A stretch of DNA of 64,000 nucleotides, taken from contig NC_133665.1 of assembly GCF_037893015.1 (NCBI RefSeq), positions 108,187,471 to 108,251,470 of the forward strand, in the 5' to 3' direction. The position numbers and the translations under genes were made by a program. This DNA is from Macrotis lagotis. Its lineage: Eukaryota > Chordata > Mammalia > Peramelemorphia > Peramelidae. Under the pieces are notes generated by a model, which was not told the origin of the DNA, did no database searches, and saw only the letters and a list, made by a program, of their open reading frames with translations. Of the stretch, positions 33,956 to 45,308 are shown piece by piece (position 1 is the first letter of the stretch; each line of letters begins with the position of its first letter).

Positions 33956-35870
33956 TAATTTTTAATATCCCTTCTCTTGTGTCCTTATTTTAGAATTATT
34001 TTTTGACCTATTTTGGAAAATACATATTCAGCTTATTGACCCTCTTTTTCATTTTGTTTATATATACACACATATATAAATATATGTACATATGATATGT
34101 ACATAAATACATACACACACATATATAGATATGTAAAGATATTGTCAAGATAGAATTTTTCCCCCTGAATACTATTTTAGCTACATTCCAGAAATTTTTA
34201 TATGTTGTTTTTATTATCTTTTTCTTTCATGTAGTTATTGTTTCTATGATTTGTTCTTTGATGCACTTATTTAGTATTTCTAAGTTGTCTCCATTTGGGT
34301 TTGTATCTGTTGTTTACAGTCCCTGAACTAATTATTATTTTTATGTTCTGGTCTGTAAAGGATGCATTGACTATTTCTGCCTTTTTATATTTGTTTGAAA
34401 TAACACACAGTGCTATAATGGTCAGATTTTGTTAAAGTTTCATGTGGTGCTGGGAAAAATGTACATTCTTTTGCTGTTACATTTAGAAGATTCCTGAAAG
34501 TTTTTTTTAAAACTTGTTTCTTCAGAAATTTGTTTACATATTTTACCTTTTGTTTTTATTTTTGTTAGATTTATCCAAAACTAAAAGAGGAAGATATTGA
34601 AGTTTTTTTTTGTCAGTTTTGTGTTACTATCTGTCTACTAGTAGCTCAGTTAGGTAGGGTTTTATGAAATTGAATGCTAAGGTATTTGGAGTATATATGT
34701 TTATTACTGATACTGGCTCATTATTGATGGTTCCTTTTAGTATAAAGTAGCTTTCTTGCTTATCACCTTTTATTTTTTGAATGTTTGGTTTTGCTTTGTC
34801 AGATAGCATGATTACAACTCATGCTTTCTTTTGTATTCACTTGATGCTTTGTAAAAATTTTTTCTATCATCTCAGGTTTATTTTGTGTATGTTTTTATGT
34901 TTTATGTGGTTTTTAGTAAGCAACAGATTGTAGGGTTGTATTTTCTTATCCAATATGCCACTCTTCTTGGTTTTTTTGGATTGTTTAAACCATTAACATT
35001 TAAAGTTATGGGAATTAGGTTTATATTTTCCTCCATCTTTCCTCAATATTTTTTCAAATTATGATTTTTCTCTTTGCTGCTATAAACATAGTCCTGCATT
35101 CCTCCATTTAGCTTACCTTAAGCTTAATCATTTTTGAGGTGTCCCTATTAACATTGACTCTCTTCCCTTCACACTTGATCCTCTCCTCTTGTTTTTTACC
35201 ACTTTTCCCTTGGAGATTTTCTTGTTAGACCCTCTTTTTTCCCTCTTAGATAATTAAGTAGATTTCTTCTTCTTGTCTTCCCCTTTAGCTTGTCTAGTTC
35301 ATTAGTTTTTTAAATTTTATTTTTGTGCCCCTTTCCGAAAAGGAAATCACTCACTTTATTAAACATTCTTTCTTTTTTGTTTAAACTAGATCTTCATTCT
35401 CTGATTCATGAAAGTATTTTTCATGCAATTCCAAGGTATCCATTTTAGACTTTTTCCTCTAGGTGCTTTTTGTCACTGCCTTGTACAGTTTGCTCCATGA
35501 ATTCCCCTTTTCCACTGTGTCTGTCTCACAGAACATGGCCAGTTATTTCACGTGACAGACAGGATGCAGCCTCATCATAGGGCCCTTTCTCCACCACATA
35601 CCTTATTATGATTACATTTTTACATTCCTTCCCCTTCTCCCCCTTACCCATAGGATCTTTGATCATTGTAATAACCAAAGGAAGACTCCTTTCTTTTCTT
35701 CCTTTTCAGTTTTTCTCACCCTCTCCTCACTTCCTAGGCACTTCTTTTCTGATACCATAGGGGTCATTGTCACCTCATTGCTATTGGTCATTCTTCGTTT
35801 AGTTATAGAATTGATCCTCCTAAAGCACAAGTCTGACATTTTCATCCCTTTCATTTAAATTTTCTAGAAC

Positions 35871-36884
35871 TTATTTTTCCTGACTTAAAATAAGAGGATT
35901 GTAATAAATGACTTATAAGTTATTTTCTGGCTCTAAACTTTGTGTAATACTAAATAACTAAAATGTCTGGGACCAGTATTCGGATTTTTGAAAATGAGGG
36001 TTTTTTTTTTTTTTGCTTTAAATCCAATGATCTACAGAATAGAACCAGATTTTAAGAGACTTAAGAATGAGTAAATTATGAGAGAGGAATCATTAGAGTG
36101 TAGGTCCATACAGTATAGGGTAAATATTATTAAATTAGGAATTAGAATTATTTTTCAATTAGAATTAGGAAATTTGTTAGGGTTAGGGAGCCATTTTGTC
36201 AGTTGAGATTGCCTTTGGATTTCATTAAGAAATCAGTCAAGCAAAATGAAAATTAGGTGAGAACAGTTCCTAGACACCTCTATTGAAACAATTTATCAAA
36301 GGTTTGGGCCAGTTTTAGACTCTGATATTCTAATAGTAGATCAGCCCAGTGGTTGAGCAGTTCCAGCCAAACCTCTGGAAGAAAATTGCTTAAGGGGAGG
36401 AGGAGAAGGAAGAATTGGAGGAGGAGAAGAATGAGAAAGAAGAAAAAGGAGAAAGAAGGGGGTGTCTCATTTTCTCCCCACCCTTTGACTAGAGGCTGAC
36501 ATTGTGAAATTCGAAAGACCAAAAGAGTTAGACTTATCATCAGGTCCATAGCTGTGTACCCAAAACTTCAGTGGCTGATGACAGAAGATAAACAAAGAGG
36601 TATGGGGAAAGGATCAGGTTCAATTCTCTTATCAAGGCATCAACCCTCATAGCTAATCAGATGGCCATGCCTACTTAAGAAGAACTTCATTAAGATTCTA
36701 TAGATGTAGACAAGGACTTCCCATTCAGAAGCTGTGATTTTATGCTTTTGCTATGTATGCTCTCTGTGTGCAAAGGTAGAATGTGGTCCAGGCTTTTTTC
36801 TTGGTGGAAGGGGATCCTTTTTGTATCAGTTTTTCTTACCAAACTACTCAGTAAATAGCCCTTTTTCCCACTTCTCTTTAAATT
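35871..36884. other. Unassigned intron with GA-rich patch
   Basis: A GGAGGAGGAGAAGGAAG-type purine patch lies at 36396-36460. The rest is unrecognised. Confidence 0.45.
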
Positions 36885-37345
36885 TTTAAAATTCATTTTG
36901 CACTTAAATACAAAAAAAGACAAAAAAGGTATATTTTCATTTAGACAACACAACACAAAAAAGATTCAATATAACACCACTGATTTCCATTTTACACTGT
37001 TTATTTTTTTAAACAACTGTAATAAATGTGTAATAAATGCTACACATTATTTTCAGTTTCTATTTTGCTGTGCTTCTTTCTAAGTTTTATTTTTTCTCCA
37101 ATCTGTACTTTTAATTTTCTCCCTTCCTCCCCATCTCACTTTTTTTTCCACTTAAATTTTTTATTCATTTTGAACTTAAATACAAAAAGACAAATGAGCC
37201 CTTTATTTCTAAAAATACTTGAAAAAATGTTTTAGCATCACCAAAATTTCCCCTAATTATTCCTTTTCCTCTAAGAGGGCTATTCCATATAAAAAATAAT
37301 ATTTTTAAAAAGAAAGAAAAAGAATAGAAAAAAGCAAAATAATCA
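36885..37345 (-). mobile_element. L1-like 3' UTR fragments
   Basis: Two blocks start with a similar sequence (TTCATTTTGCACTTAAATAC at 36893 and TTCATTTTGAACTTAAATAC at 37164). Both resemble the T-rich 3' end of the minus-strand element at 38470 and are probably 3' ends of related minus-strand LINEs. Boundaries are approximate. Confidence 0.45.
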
Positions 37346-37349
37346 TATA

Positions 37350-37935
37350 TCAGAAAGTCTAAAAATATGTGTGGTATACCATACCTGTGCCCCCCAATCC
37401 CACCTCTTTAAAGGATTGAAGATGTCTTCTTGATTCCCTAGGATTTTCTAAGCAAACCTTGTGATCAGCAAAGAGTGATAGTTTATCTCTGCTTTCTCTC
37501 TTTTCATCTTTAATTACTTTTCTTGTTTCATCACTATTGCTAGTTTTTCCCCAAATATATAAAATAATAGTGGAAAGAATGGGCATTCTTGCTTTGCTCC
37601 TTGTAATTTTTAGGGGGGGAGTTTCTAATATGTCTAATTGTATATGATCATTGCTTTGGGTTTTAGATGATATATTTTATGATATTAAATAATTTATGAT
37701 CTCTCCACCTATAATTTGTAAATTTTTTTCCATAAATGAAGGTTGAACTTTTCTGTAACTGAGTTCATATTTTTGGTAAGTTTTTTTTGTGATTTTGCTT
37801 TGCTTATTATTTTATTGATTTGATTTTCTGCCCTCTTTATAACCATATTTACTAAAGGTATTTTATTAGCTCTTTAAACATTTTTATTAATTTTTGCAAA
37901 GAATCAGCTTTTAGTTTTATTTATAGTAAAAGCTA
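37350..37935 (-). mobile_element. L1 ORF2 reverse-transcriptase fragment
   Basis: On the minus strand, 37359-37586 encodes KLSLFADH followed by LENPRES. This is the catalytic FADD block of L1 reverse transcriptase with the last aspartate changed to histidine, hence dead. The sequence toward 37935 matches the upstream RT region, including the segment also present near 33740 in the other L1. Confidence 0.8.
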
Positions 37936-37954
37936 GCTTTTATGTATAAGTACT

Positions 37955-38185
37955 TGAAGGATGGAAAAATGTTTAGCATGTTTTATCTTATTTTCACTTC
38001 AGGAGAAGCCTGGGATATGTGCTATTATTTATATCTTCATTTTTACAGATGAAGAAACTGAGGTAGAGTTACCTGACTTGCCTAGGGACACACAATTAGT
38101 AAGTGTCTCTGATATTGGATTTGAAATCAAATCTTCCTTACAACAAGCTAAGCACCCTATCTATTGAACCACATTTCCCTCTATA
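37955..38185 (-). mobile_element. MIR-type SINE
   Basis: TACAGATGAAGAAACTGAGG, CTGACTTGCCTAGGGACACA and GCTAAGCACCCTATCTATTG on the minus strand. Confidence 0.7.
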
Positions 38186-38649
38186 TAGATAGCTAAAATT
38201 AAAAAAAAATAAACATGTGGCAAGTAAATATATTATAGAACTACAGATGGGAATCATCTAAAATATTAATATTTCTTTGATTCTTTATCTGGACTTTTTA
38301 AAAAACATGATGTAGAAACCTTATTCCCTTTCATTATTAATATATTCCCTGTTTTATTTATCTGCTTATGTTCAAGGTCTCTCAGTATTCTTACTCCTTA
38401 TATCTTTTTCAGTTTCAGTCTTTTTTCCTCATAGTCCCCTATCACTCATTTTCTGACTCATTCACATTTTTAAATTTATTTTTTATTCTCATTTTGTACA
38501 AATGTTTTTTTACATTAATAAAATATTCTTGTTTACAAGTAAACAAAATACCCCTCCCCCCATGAATATAGATAGACTTGCTTGGGCAAAAAAAGTAAAG
38601 GGGAGAGAAAAAAAATCAAAATTAAAAAAAATAATAGTCATAATTGTAG

Positions 38650-38800
38650 GTATGGCCAGGTGGCGCAATGGACGAAGTATCAGCCCTGGAGCCACGAGCA
38701 CCCGAGTCCACATCCAGCCTCGTAAACCCAACAATCACCCAGCCATGTGACATGCAAGCCACCCGATTCCCACTGCCCTGCAAAAACCGAAAAGAAGGAA
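38650..38800 (+). mobile_element. SINE-like module 1 in the HAL1-like element
   Basis: GGTGGCGCAATGGACGAAG, then CAGCCCTGGAGCCACGAG, follow the pattern of marsupial tRNA-SINE heads (box A-like start, CCTGGAG, GAGTCC box B-like). A poly-A-rich tail ends near 38820. It is in reverse orientation to the host element and much diverged from the common SINE. Confidence 0.5.
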
Positions 38801-38839
38801 AAAAAAAAGACCCCAAATAAAATAAAATAGTAATAATAG

Positions 38840-39000
38840 TAGAGGTGGCTGGGTGGCAGACAGAGCATTGGCCCTTGAGCCAGGAGCACCTGGGTCCGAA
38901 TCCAGCCCCAGACACCCAAAGATCACCCTGCTATGTGGCCCCAGGCAGGCCACCCAGCCCCACCTGCCCTGCACTCTCTCCCAAATAATAATAACAAAAA
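38840..39000 (+). mobile_element. SINE-like module 2 in the HAL1-like element
   Basis: GGCTGGGTGGCAGACAGAGC, then CCTTGAGCCAGGAGCACC and a CAGACACC block parallel to module 1. It ends in AATAATAATAACAAAAA. Confidence 0.5.
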
Positions 39001-39189
39001 ATGTGCTTCAGTCTTTGTTCCAACACCAACAACCCTGTCGCAAGTGGATCACATTCTTAATGATAAGTCCATCACAAAAGTTACTTCCATATTTTTCCAA
39101 CGTTGCCATTGCTGATCGCAACTCCCTCCCTTCCCATTTCTCCACTACCATGTACTATATTTTCTCTCTCCCTTCACTCTGACTCTGCT

Positions 39190-39345
39190 GTAGGATTGCT
39201 GAGTGGCGCAGCAGACAGATCCCTGGTCCTGGGGCCAAGAAGCCCTGAGCCCCCATACCACTGCTTAGGCCCAGAATCCACCCGGCCCTATGGTCCTAGA
39301 CAGGCCTTCCAATCCCAGCCCCTTGCAAGAAGTAAAAAAGAAAAT
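39190..39345 (+). mobile_element. SINE-like module 3 in the HAL1-like element
   Basis: GCTGAGTGGCGCAGCAGACA, then CCTGGTCCTGGGGCC and a CCCGGCCCTATGGTCC block with an A-rich end (AAGTAAAAAAGAAAA). Same design as the other two modules but more diverged. Confidence 0.45.
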
Positions 39346-39747
39346 GTGTTATATCTGACCACTCTCCCGCCATGGTCCATCCTCTCCTCCTTTATTCACA
39401 TCCCCACCCCTTCCCCCTGCTCTCCCCTCCTTCTTACTCCAGATGCCCATACCTCATTCAGTATATTTGCTGTTTCCTCTCCTTGCCATCTCTGATGAGA
39501 GCAAAGGTTCCCTCATTCCCCCTTGCCTCCCCCCTTCCATATCATTGCAATAGCTCATTATAATAAAAAAAAATCTTATTATGTGAAATATCTTGGACTA
39601 TTCCCCCTCTCCTTTTTCTTTCTCCCATTCCATTTCCCTTTTTTTCTATTGACTCCATTTTTACACCATATTTTATCTTCGAATTCAGCTTTCTTCTGTG
39701 CTTCAACTATAAAAGCTCCCTCTACCTGCTCTATTAACTGAGATGGT

Positions 39748-40919
39748 TCATATGAATATTATCAGTATCATTTTTCTATACATGCAGTTCATCCTCATTA
39801 AGTCCCTCATATTTCCCCCCCTCTCCTCCAATCTCCATGCTTCACCTGAGTCCTGTATCTGAAGATCAAACCTTCTGTTCAGCTCTGGCCATTGCAAAAG
39901 GAACCTTTGAAATTCCCCTGGTTCATTGAAAGTCCATCTTTTTCCCTGGAAGAGGACATTCAGCCTTGCTGGGTAGTTCATTCTTGGCTGCATTCTAAGC
40001 TCTTTTGCCTTCCGGTATATTGTATTCCAAGCCCTACGAGCTTCCAATGTAGTTGCTGCTAAGTCCTGTGTGATCCTGACTGCAGCTCCATGATATTTGA
40101 ACTTTGTCCTTCTGGCTGCTTGTAATATTTTCTCTTTGACTTGGGAGTTCTGGAACTTGGCTATAATATTCCTGGGGGTTGGTTTTTTGGGATCTCTTTC
40201 TCGGGGGGATCGGTGGATTCTCTCCATTTCTATTTTGCCCTCTACTTCTAGAATATCAGGGCAATTTTCCTGTAGTAATTCTTTGAAAATGATATCAAGG
40301 CTCTTTTCCTGATCATGACTTTCAGGTATTCCAATGATTTTTAAATTATCTTTCCTAAGTGTGTTTTCCATATCAGTTGTTTTTTCAATGATATATTTCA
40401 CATTTTCTTCTAATTTTTCATTTTTTTTGGTTTTGAAGTATTGATTCCTGATTTCTGGTAAATTCATCAATCTCCCTGAATTCTATTCTTTGTCTGAAGG
40501 ATTTATTCTCTTCAGAGAGTTTTCTTATCTCTTTTTCCATCTGGCCAGTTTTGCTTTTTAAAGTGTTCTTCTCCTCCATAACTTTTTGAACTGTTTTATC
40601 CATTTGACCTAAGCTGGTTTTTAGCATGCTATTTTCTTCAGCATTTTTTTGGATTTCCTTGACTAAGCTGCTGACTTCATTTTCATGTTTTTCCTGCATC
40701 TCTCTCCTTTCTTTTCCCAGTTTTTCTTCCAACTCCCTCATTTGATTTTCAAAGTCTTTTTTGAGCTCTGTCATAGCCTGAGCCCAATTTCTGTTTTTCT
40801 TGGTCTTTAGATGCAGGAGCTTGTGCTTCCTCATCTTCAGACTGAGTGGTTTGATCCTTCTTGGGCTCATTTGCAAAATATTTCTCAATGGTTTTCCTCT
40901 TGTTTCTTTGCTTGCTCAT
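39748..40919 (-). pseudogene. L1-type ORF1 (RNA-binding coiled-coil protein), frameshifted
   Basis: Minus strand, probable start ATG at 40919 (reads MSKQRNKRK). A lysine/glutamate-rich coiled coil follows (about 40790-40480, e.g. MTELKKDFENQMRELEEKL). Then comes an RRM-like and C-terminal domain at 40470-39748 with LKIIGIPES, RNIIAKFQ and MNYPARLNVLF, matching L1 ORF1p (NLRLIGVPES, RHIIVRF, ISYPAKLSF). L1 ORF1p is a trimeric RNA chaperone that packages element RNA. The frame is broken twice: near 40800, and at an eight-A run (40421-40428) where a stop follows. The last 240 codons are fully open. About 390 codons in all, against 338 in human ORF1p. Confidence 0.85.
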
Positions 40920-41674
40920 TTTCCCAGCCTAAGCCTGTTTTTTGGGGGTGCTTCCTGAGCTTTTGGGACACTCCCACAAGGGTCTCAGTGTGTGAGGCTC
41001 TGTCCTCCCTCCTGGTCTGTGAATGACCATAAGTGCCCCCTTCTGCCACAGGACCAAGGTGGGGGGGGCCCTGTTGTTCTATGGGGGGGCCTAGACTGGC
41101 CCATAGACTGGTCAGAGCCCCAGAGTCCTGTTCCAGGGGCAGAGGACAGAGCTCTGCAGTCTCTTTTCAATCCCCTCCCTCAGCTCAATGGGCTCATGCC
41201 CTGGGCGCTCCTGCTCACTGGCTCCTCCAGCTCCTGTTTCAGGGTCTGGGCAGCTCCTGTTTCAGGGTCTGGGCTGCTCGCTGTGCCCTGAGGGCTGGGC
41301 TCCACGTGCTCGCTCTGGCAGAGGTCCCCCGCTGTTCTCCCACTTTGTGCCCGGTGCTCCCCAGGGTGCAGCTCAGGAGACTCCCCCGATGCTGAGAGGC
41401 AGCTCCCAGCGCCCTGGGGCTGCCTCCAGGAGGCTGAAGTTCTTTGGCTCTGGAGGGCCACCCCTCTGGTGGGCCACCCCTCCGACCCCGGGGAGCAGAG
41501 CCTTTCTGCTCTTTTCCAGGTTACCTTGAGTAGGAGTACTGCCTCACTGGGTCCCTTTGTGGGTTCTGTCTCTCAAAAGTTTAGTTAGAGTCCTTAGTTT
41601 ATGAGTTTTTATCAGAGAGCTCCTACGACTGGATCCCTTCATGTCGCCATCTTGGCTCTGCCCCCCCCCCCCCC
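40920..41674 (-). promoter_or_regulatory. 5' UTR/promoter of the HAL1-like element
   Basis: GC-rich leader between the element start and ORF1. It carries a YY1-type motif (CAAGATGGCG on the minus strand, 41645-41654) at the very 5' end, where human L1 also has a YY1 site. An internal 23-bp tandem duplication with core CTCCTGTTTCAGGGTCTGGG lies at about 41229-41275. If active, it would fire away from the DOCK3 direction. Confidence 0.55.
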
Positions 41675-41688
41675 ACTCCTTCACATTT

Positions 41689-43477
41689 GATGGCACTTTT
41701 CCTGGAGGGCTGGACTTCAAAGCTATTTCAGCTTCCTTCAAAACTGAACAATTCATATTGTCTTTGTCTCACTATCTTTCCCAACTGACTTCTGTGGAGA
41801 CAAAACTGACTGTAGCTGGATGGCATCCCATTTGCTTCAAGTCTACTGGAGCCCCACACTCATTGACATCCATCCCCTTCTCTCTGTTCCTCCATTCTCA
41901 AGCTGAGTACTGTTGGAGCACTGTACTGCCAAATTATTTTCCTAGACAAAGCAATCCTCTAACTTTTATTTTTCCATGATTTAGGGAGAGGTGAGCCAGA
42001 ATTCTCTTCCAAATCCATGAGTCTCTAAGAAGGTCGAGGTGGCTGAGATTGCTTAATTTCTTATTCATAATTCCTTTTTTGGAGAGGCTTGAGTAGTTGT
42101 GAAGATTGGAGAAAATATCTATTCCTCCATCTTATTGTCATGTGAATCCAAATTATAACATTATATTATAAAATATGCAATATATAATTTTATAATATAA
42201 TATGTAATTATATCATACTATACTAATAATAATTAAGTTTGCATGATAAACAATAAAAAGCATAATGGTTAGAGGCTGATAAGCAATCAGACTAAGTGAT
42301 TCCTTTTTTTCTTTTATGTGAACTCTCTCTTACACACATACTCTCTCTCTCTCATACTCATACTTGCTCTCATTCACACCAGTGTAGAATTGTTATCTAC
42401 ACTTTGAGAACCCAATTTGGATGATTTCTATAGGAGAGTGAGCCCAGAATGGGTGCTTTCCACTGTTGTGCTGTAGCCAGCTACAACTAGCTCCTATCAG
42501 CTTACTGTTAAATTTTCAGTGTGAATATTTAAACCCCAGAAATTGACTCAATACTGCAAATCTGTACATGATTTATTGTATTGTTGATTATCTATACTTT
42601 AAGAAGTGCTGGAGAAAATATTATTAATACAGGTTAAACTAGAAAGTGGTCCCATGTATAATTTCTTGTTTTTGGAGAGTAGGTTGTTATGTATTTACTG
42701 ACACATTTTTCGGTGTTAGAAACTATTCCTGGACAAACCAGAAAGGGAAATATGGACCTGTGCTTTTTACCTTGACAATAGGATTCATCAAGTTAAACTT
42801 CAGTATTGTTAATTAGAACAATTTAGTCTCTCTTTGAGTCTCTCTTATCTATGTTTTGTAGCTTCCTTTGTCTAAAAGTGTTAAGTAGAAAACTAAAACC
42901 TGAAAATTGGTCAAATTAAATATGTATTTCAAAGGAATGGTTATTGAAAGCTAATGATATTTGATATTTTGGACAAAATCATTGTGCTTTATCTTCTATG
43001 ATTGGTATTTTGAATCTTTTTCTGATTGTTGTCTTAGAGATGATTTGAAATTATCTCGAGTATGTAAACGATTTTTGGGTTATATTATGTATGTTTATAT
43101 TTCAGTTTGAAATATAATTTCATGTTTTCACCCTAACAAGCAAACCTGATTATGGAGAAATTTACAAGTCTTCTCTTTTGTTCTATCTTGACATTCGTTT
43201 TCATTAAAATACAAGTTTTTTCAATCACATGAAGTCTGTGTAATTTTTCTTATTTTTCTTAGTTATGCTCATGCTCAGATTTTGGAGCTCTCAGTGTTCT
43301 AATACTTAGAGGTGTTTGTATTTATTTTCTTTTATAGCCCTCAGAATATTAGATTTAACATAATTTTCTCAAGGCTTTTTATAATTACAGAAGAGATTGA
43401 ATATCATTTACCTTAATATTGATATAAGATTATTTTAGAATGTAGGAGACAATAAAAAAGATGCTTTTTATGATGAC
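41689..43477. other. Unassigned intron
   Basis: Beyond the right duplication of the HAL1-like element. A CT-rich patch at 42320-42360; AT-rich otherwise; no exon or clear repeat. Confidence 0.45.
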
Positions 43478-43700
43478 ATTTTGTCCTTCATCCTTGAAGA
43501 AGAACATGATTTCAAAGAAGTGATGTCACAACAAGTATGTGAATTGATTTTGAGTGGGGGGTGTTGCTGTGCTTTGTCACCAGCCCCATCTTCTCTTCCA
43601 CAGTCATCTGAGTCCAATGGCCAGATATGAATCGGATGACTGAAGATGGGCCATCCTCCTGATTCTAAGGCCAGTGCTCTATCCACCTGGTTGCCCCTGT
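43478..43700 (+). mobile_element. Marsupial SINE, TTTGTCCTTCATTC type, internally deleted
   Basis: TTTTGTCCTTCATCCTTGAA, AATGGCCAGATATGAATCGG and CTATCCACCTGGTTGCCCCT. The tRNA-SINE-like middle of the tail is missing compared with 58589 and 60324. Confidence 0.85.
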
Positions 43701-44429
43701 TTACAAAATTTTTGTTTGGATGGCTATTGTTTTATCAGTTTCTGAGTAGTAATAGAAGTATAAAAAGTATAGTAGAAAAGTGGAAAATATTTTGCCTTTC
43801 TGTTGGTATTTTATCTGAAAATTTTAACTCTGCAATCTTTCAGTGCATTTGTATTTTATTTTCTTTGTTTTTTCCCCCTGAACTTGAAGCCGAGGTTAGG
43901 ATAAGGGAATTTTAAGAACAATAGAGTGACCTGAACTATAGACCTTTAAATCACTAGTTGTCAGTGTCATAAGAAGTAAACTTTGGAATATATGAAATAG
44001 GTGAATTGTGCAGTTTTTCACTCGGTATGGGTTGGATTAACTGTTCAGGGAGGACTAGCACTTCAGGTGTGAGGGCTTGCTGAACTCTTTTAAGGGCTGC
44101 TCATCCACCTTTAGCATTCAGTTCTTATCCAAATCTCACCTGTAGTTCACAGAGGCCACACCCAGTAAAATTCTCGGTAGAGGGTCTAAACAAGGTTGAA
44201 GATAACTGACATGAATTAGGGGGATGTTTAACCCAAGCAAGTGAAGACAATGCCCCCGATGGAATGAACAGATGAGAGCAATTAATTCCAGTGGCTATGG
44301 AGGTGGCTGAAGATGGTGCTGTGGAACACTTCAAGCTTTCTTCAGCATCAAAGATATCAAGGTATCCATTGCATATCAGGAATAATCATAATCATAATCA
44401 TATGAAAAACAAATGTACTCTAAATTATA
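43701..44429. other. Unassigned intron
   Basis: No gene or repeat recognised. Confidence 0.45.
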
Positions 44430-44668
44430 TAGCAGGTACCCTAATGCATTGAATATGTGAGTCCAAATCTAATCTCAGACTTGCATTAGCTGTGTGGCTC
44501 TGAGCAAGTTACTTAACCACTGTCTGCTTTAATTTCTTTTTCTGTAAAATAGAGATAATAATAGTACTTACTTCCCATGATTATTGTGAGGTTCAAATGA
44601 AATATTTACAAAGTGCTTTGTAAATCTCAAAGTATTAGACAAATGCCAGTTATTATCATCATTACATC
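44430..44668 (+). mobile_element. MIR/MAR-type SINE
   Basis: CTAATCTCAGACTTGCATTA, GAGCAAGTTACTTAACCACT and CAAAGTGCTTTGTAAATCTC. Confidence 0.75.
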
Positions 44669-44823
44669 GATGGCTGCTGAAAAGCCCCCAAAATAGGTGA
44701 AGAAAGACTTTTATAAACATGAATAAAACTATTTAAGACCAAAAAACTAGCATTATTTGCAATAGGGAGATGCTGGGAGTTTACCCAGAAAATACAGGAG
44801 TAAATCAAGGATGACCCCATTTT

Positions 44824-44965
44824 ATTTTTAGGTTTTTACAAGGCAAACAGTGTTAAGTGGCTTGCCCAAGGCCACACAGCTAGGTAATTATTAAGTGTCC
44901 GAGCCCGGATTTGAACCCAGGTACTCCTGACTCCAGGGCTGGTGCTTTATCCACTACGCCACCCA
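44824..44965 (-). mobile_element. WSINE1/MAR1-type SINE
   Basis: GTTAAGTGGCTTGCCCAAGG and GGTACTCCTGACTCCAGGGC, on the minus strand. Target-site duplication GATGACCCCATTTT (44810-44823) and GATGATCCCATTTT (44966-44979), one mismatch. Confidence 0.95.
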
Positions 44966-45034
44966 GATGATCCCATTTTTAATGGAATGTTAGCAATGAT
45001 GACAAAGAGAAAAACAAAGAGGAGAAAAAATTAT

Positions 45035-45302
45035 TCCTGTTTGATGGTGATATTAAGATTTATTTAGAAAATCTTTGAGAATCAGCAAGAAACTAGTTGA
45101 GAAAAATAGCTTTAATAAAGTAACAGGATAAAAGTAATTCTACAAAATCTTTAGCATTTCTATATGGCAAAAATTGAATCCAAGAGGAAAAATAGGAAAA
45201 TCCCATTCATAACAAATATATGCAATAGATGGAATTTAATCTACTAAAATGACACATTCAACACATATAAATTTTTACAAAACACTGCTAAAATTAATAA
45301 AA
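45035..45302 (+). mobile_element. L1 ORF2 RT/connection fragment
   Basis: Broken + strand reading resembles the L1 region just after the FADD motif (YLEN-like start, then a KVTG.K and SLAFLYMAKIES-like stretch). It is cut off at 45302, where another L1 5' end begins. Confidence 0.6.
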
Positions 45303-45308
45303 AGAAAG

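Larger units (their letters stand above)
32690..35870 (-). mobile_element. Degenerate L1 with ORF2 endonuclease and RT, antisense to DOCK3
   Basis: Read on the minus strand this is L1 ORF2 with many breaks. At 34627-34809 it encodes a stretch with VINIYTPNT, like the NIYAPNT motif of the L1 endonuclease. At 32851-33036 it encodes KGMKQRYPISPLF, like the RQGCPLSPLLF motif of the L1 reverse transcriptase. The block 33040-34600 is the eroded region between them. 35000-35870 appears to be the part upstream of ORF2. A tRNA-SINE is inserted near 33810-33955 and a (CT)n tract lies at 33483-33515. Confidence 0.85.
38470..41674 (-). mobile_element. HAL1-like L1 derivative: 5' UTR and ORF1, no ORF2
   Basis: A 3.2-kb minus-strand retrotransposon. 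Its 5' end is at 41674 (14 G's, then CAGAGCCAAGATGGCGACAT on the minus strand), followed by a GC-rich 5' UTR and an L1-type ORF1. ORF2 is absent. In its place, from 39740 down to 38470, is a non-coding part with SINE-like modules ending in T-rich sequence. Flanks carry a 14-bp duplication with one mismatch: ACTCATTCACATTT (38456-38469) and ACTCCTTCACATTT (41675-41688). This argues that the ends are real and that the element inserted in this ORF2-less form. Half-L1 elements (HAL1) are known in mammals; whether this is a known marsupial family cannot be settled here. Confidence 0.8.

Noticed and set aside
39748..40470. 240-codon ORF as a host gene
   Set aside because: It is the C-terminal part of an L1-type ORF1 inside a retrotransposon with target-site duplications.
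36890..41674. One giant L1 from 36.9 to 41.7 kb
   Set aside because: The duplication at 38456-38469 marks the 3' end of the 41674 element. The RT fragment at 37350-37935 lies outside it and is separated by a MIR, so it is a different insertion.
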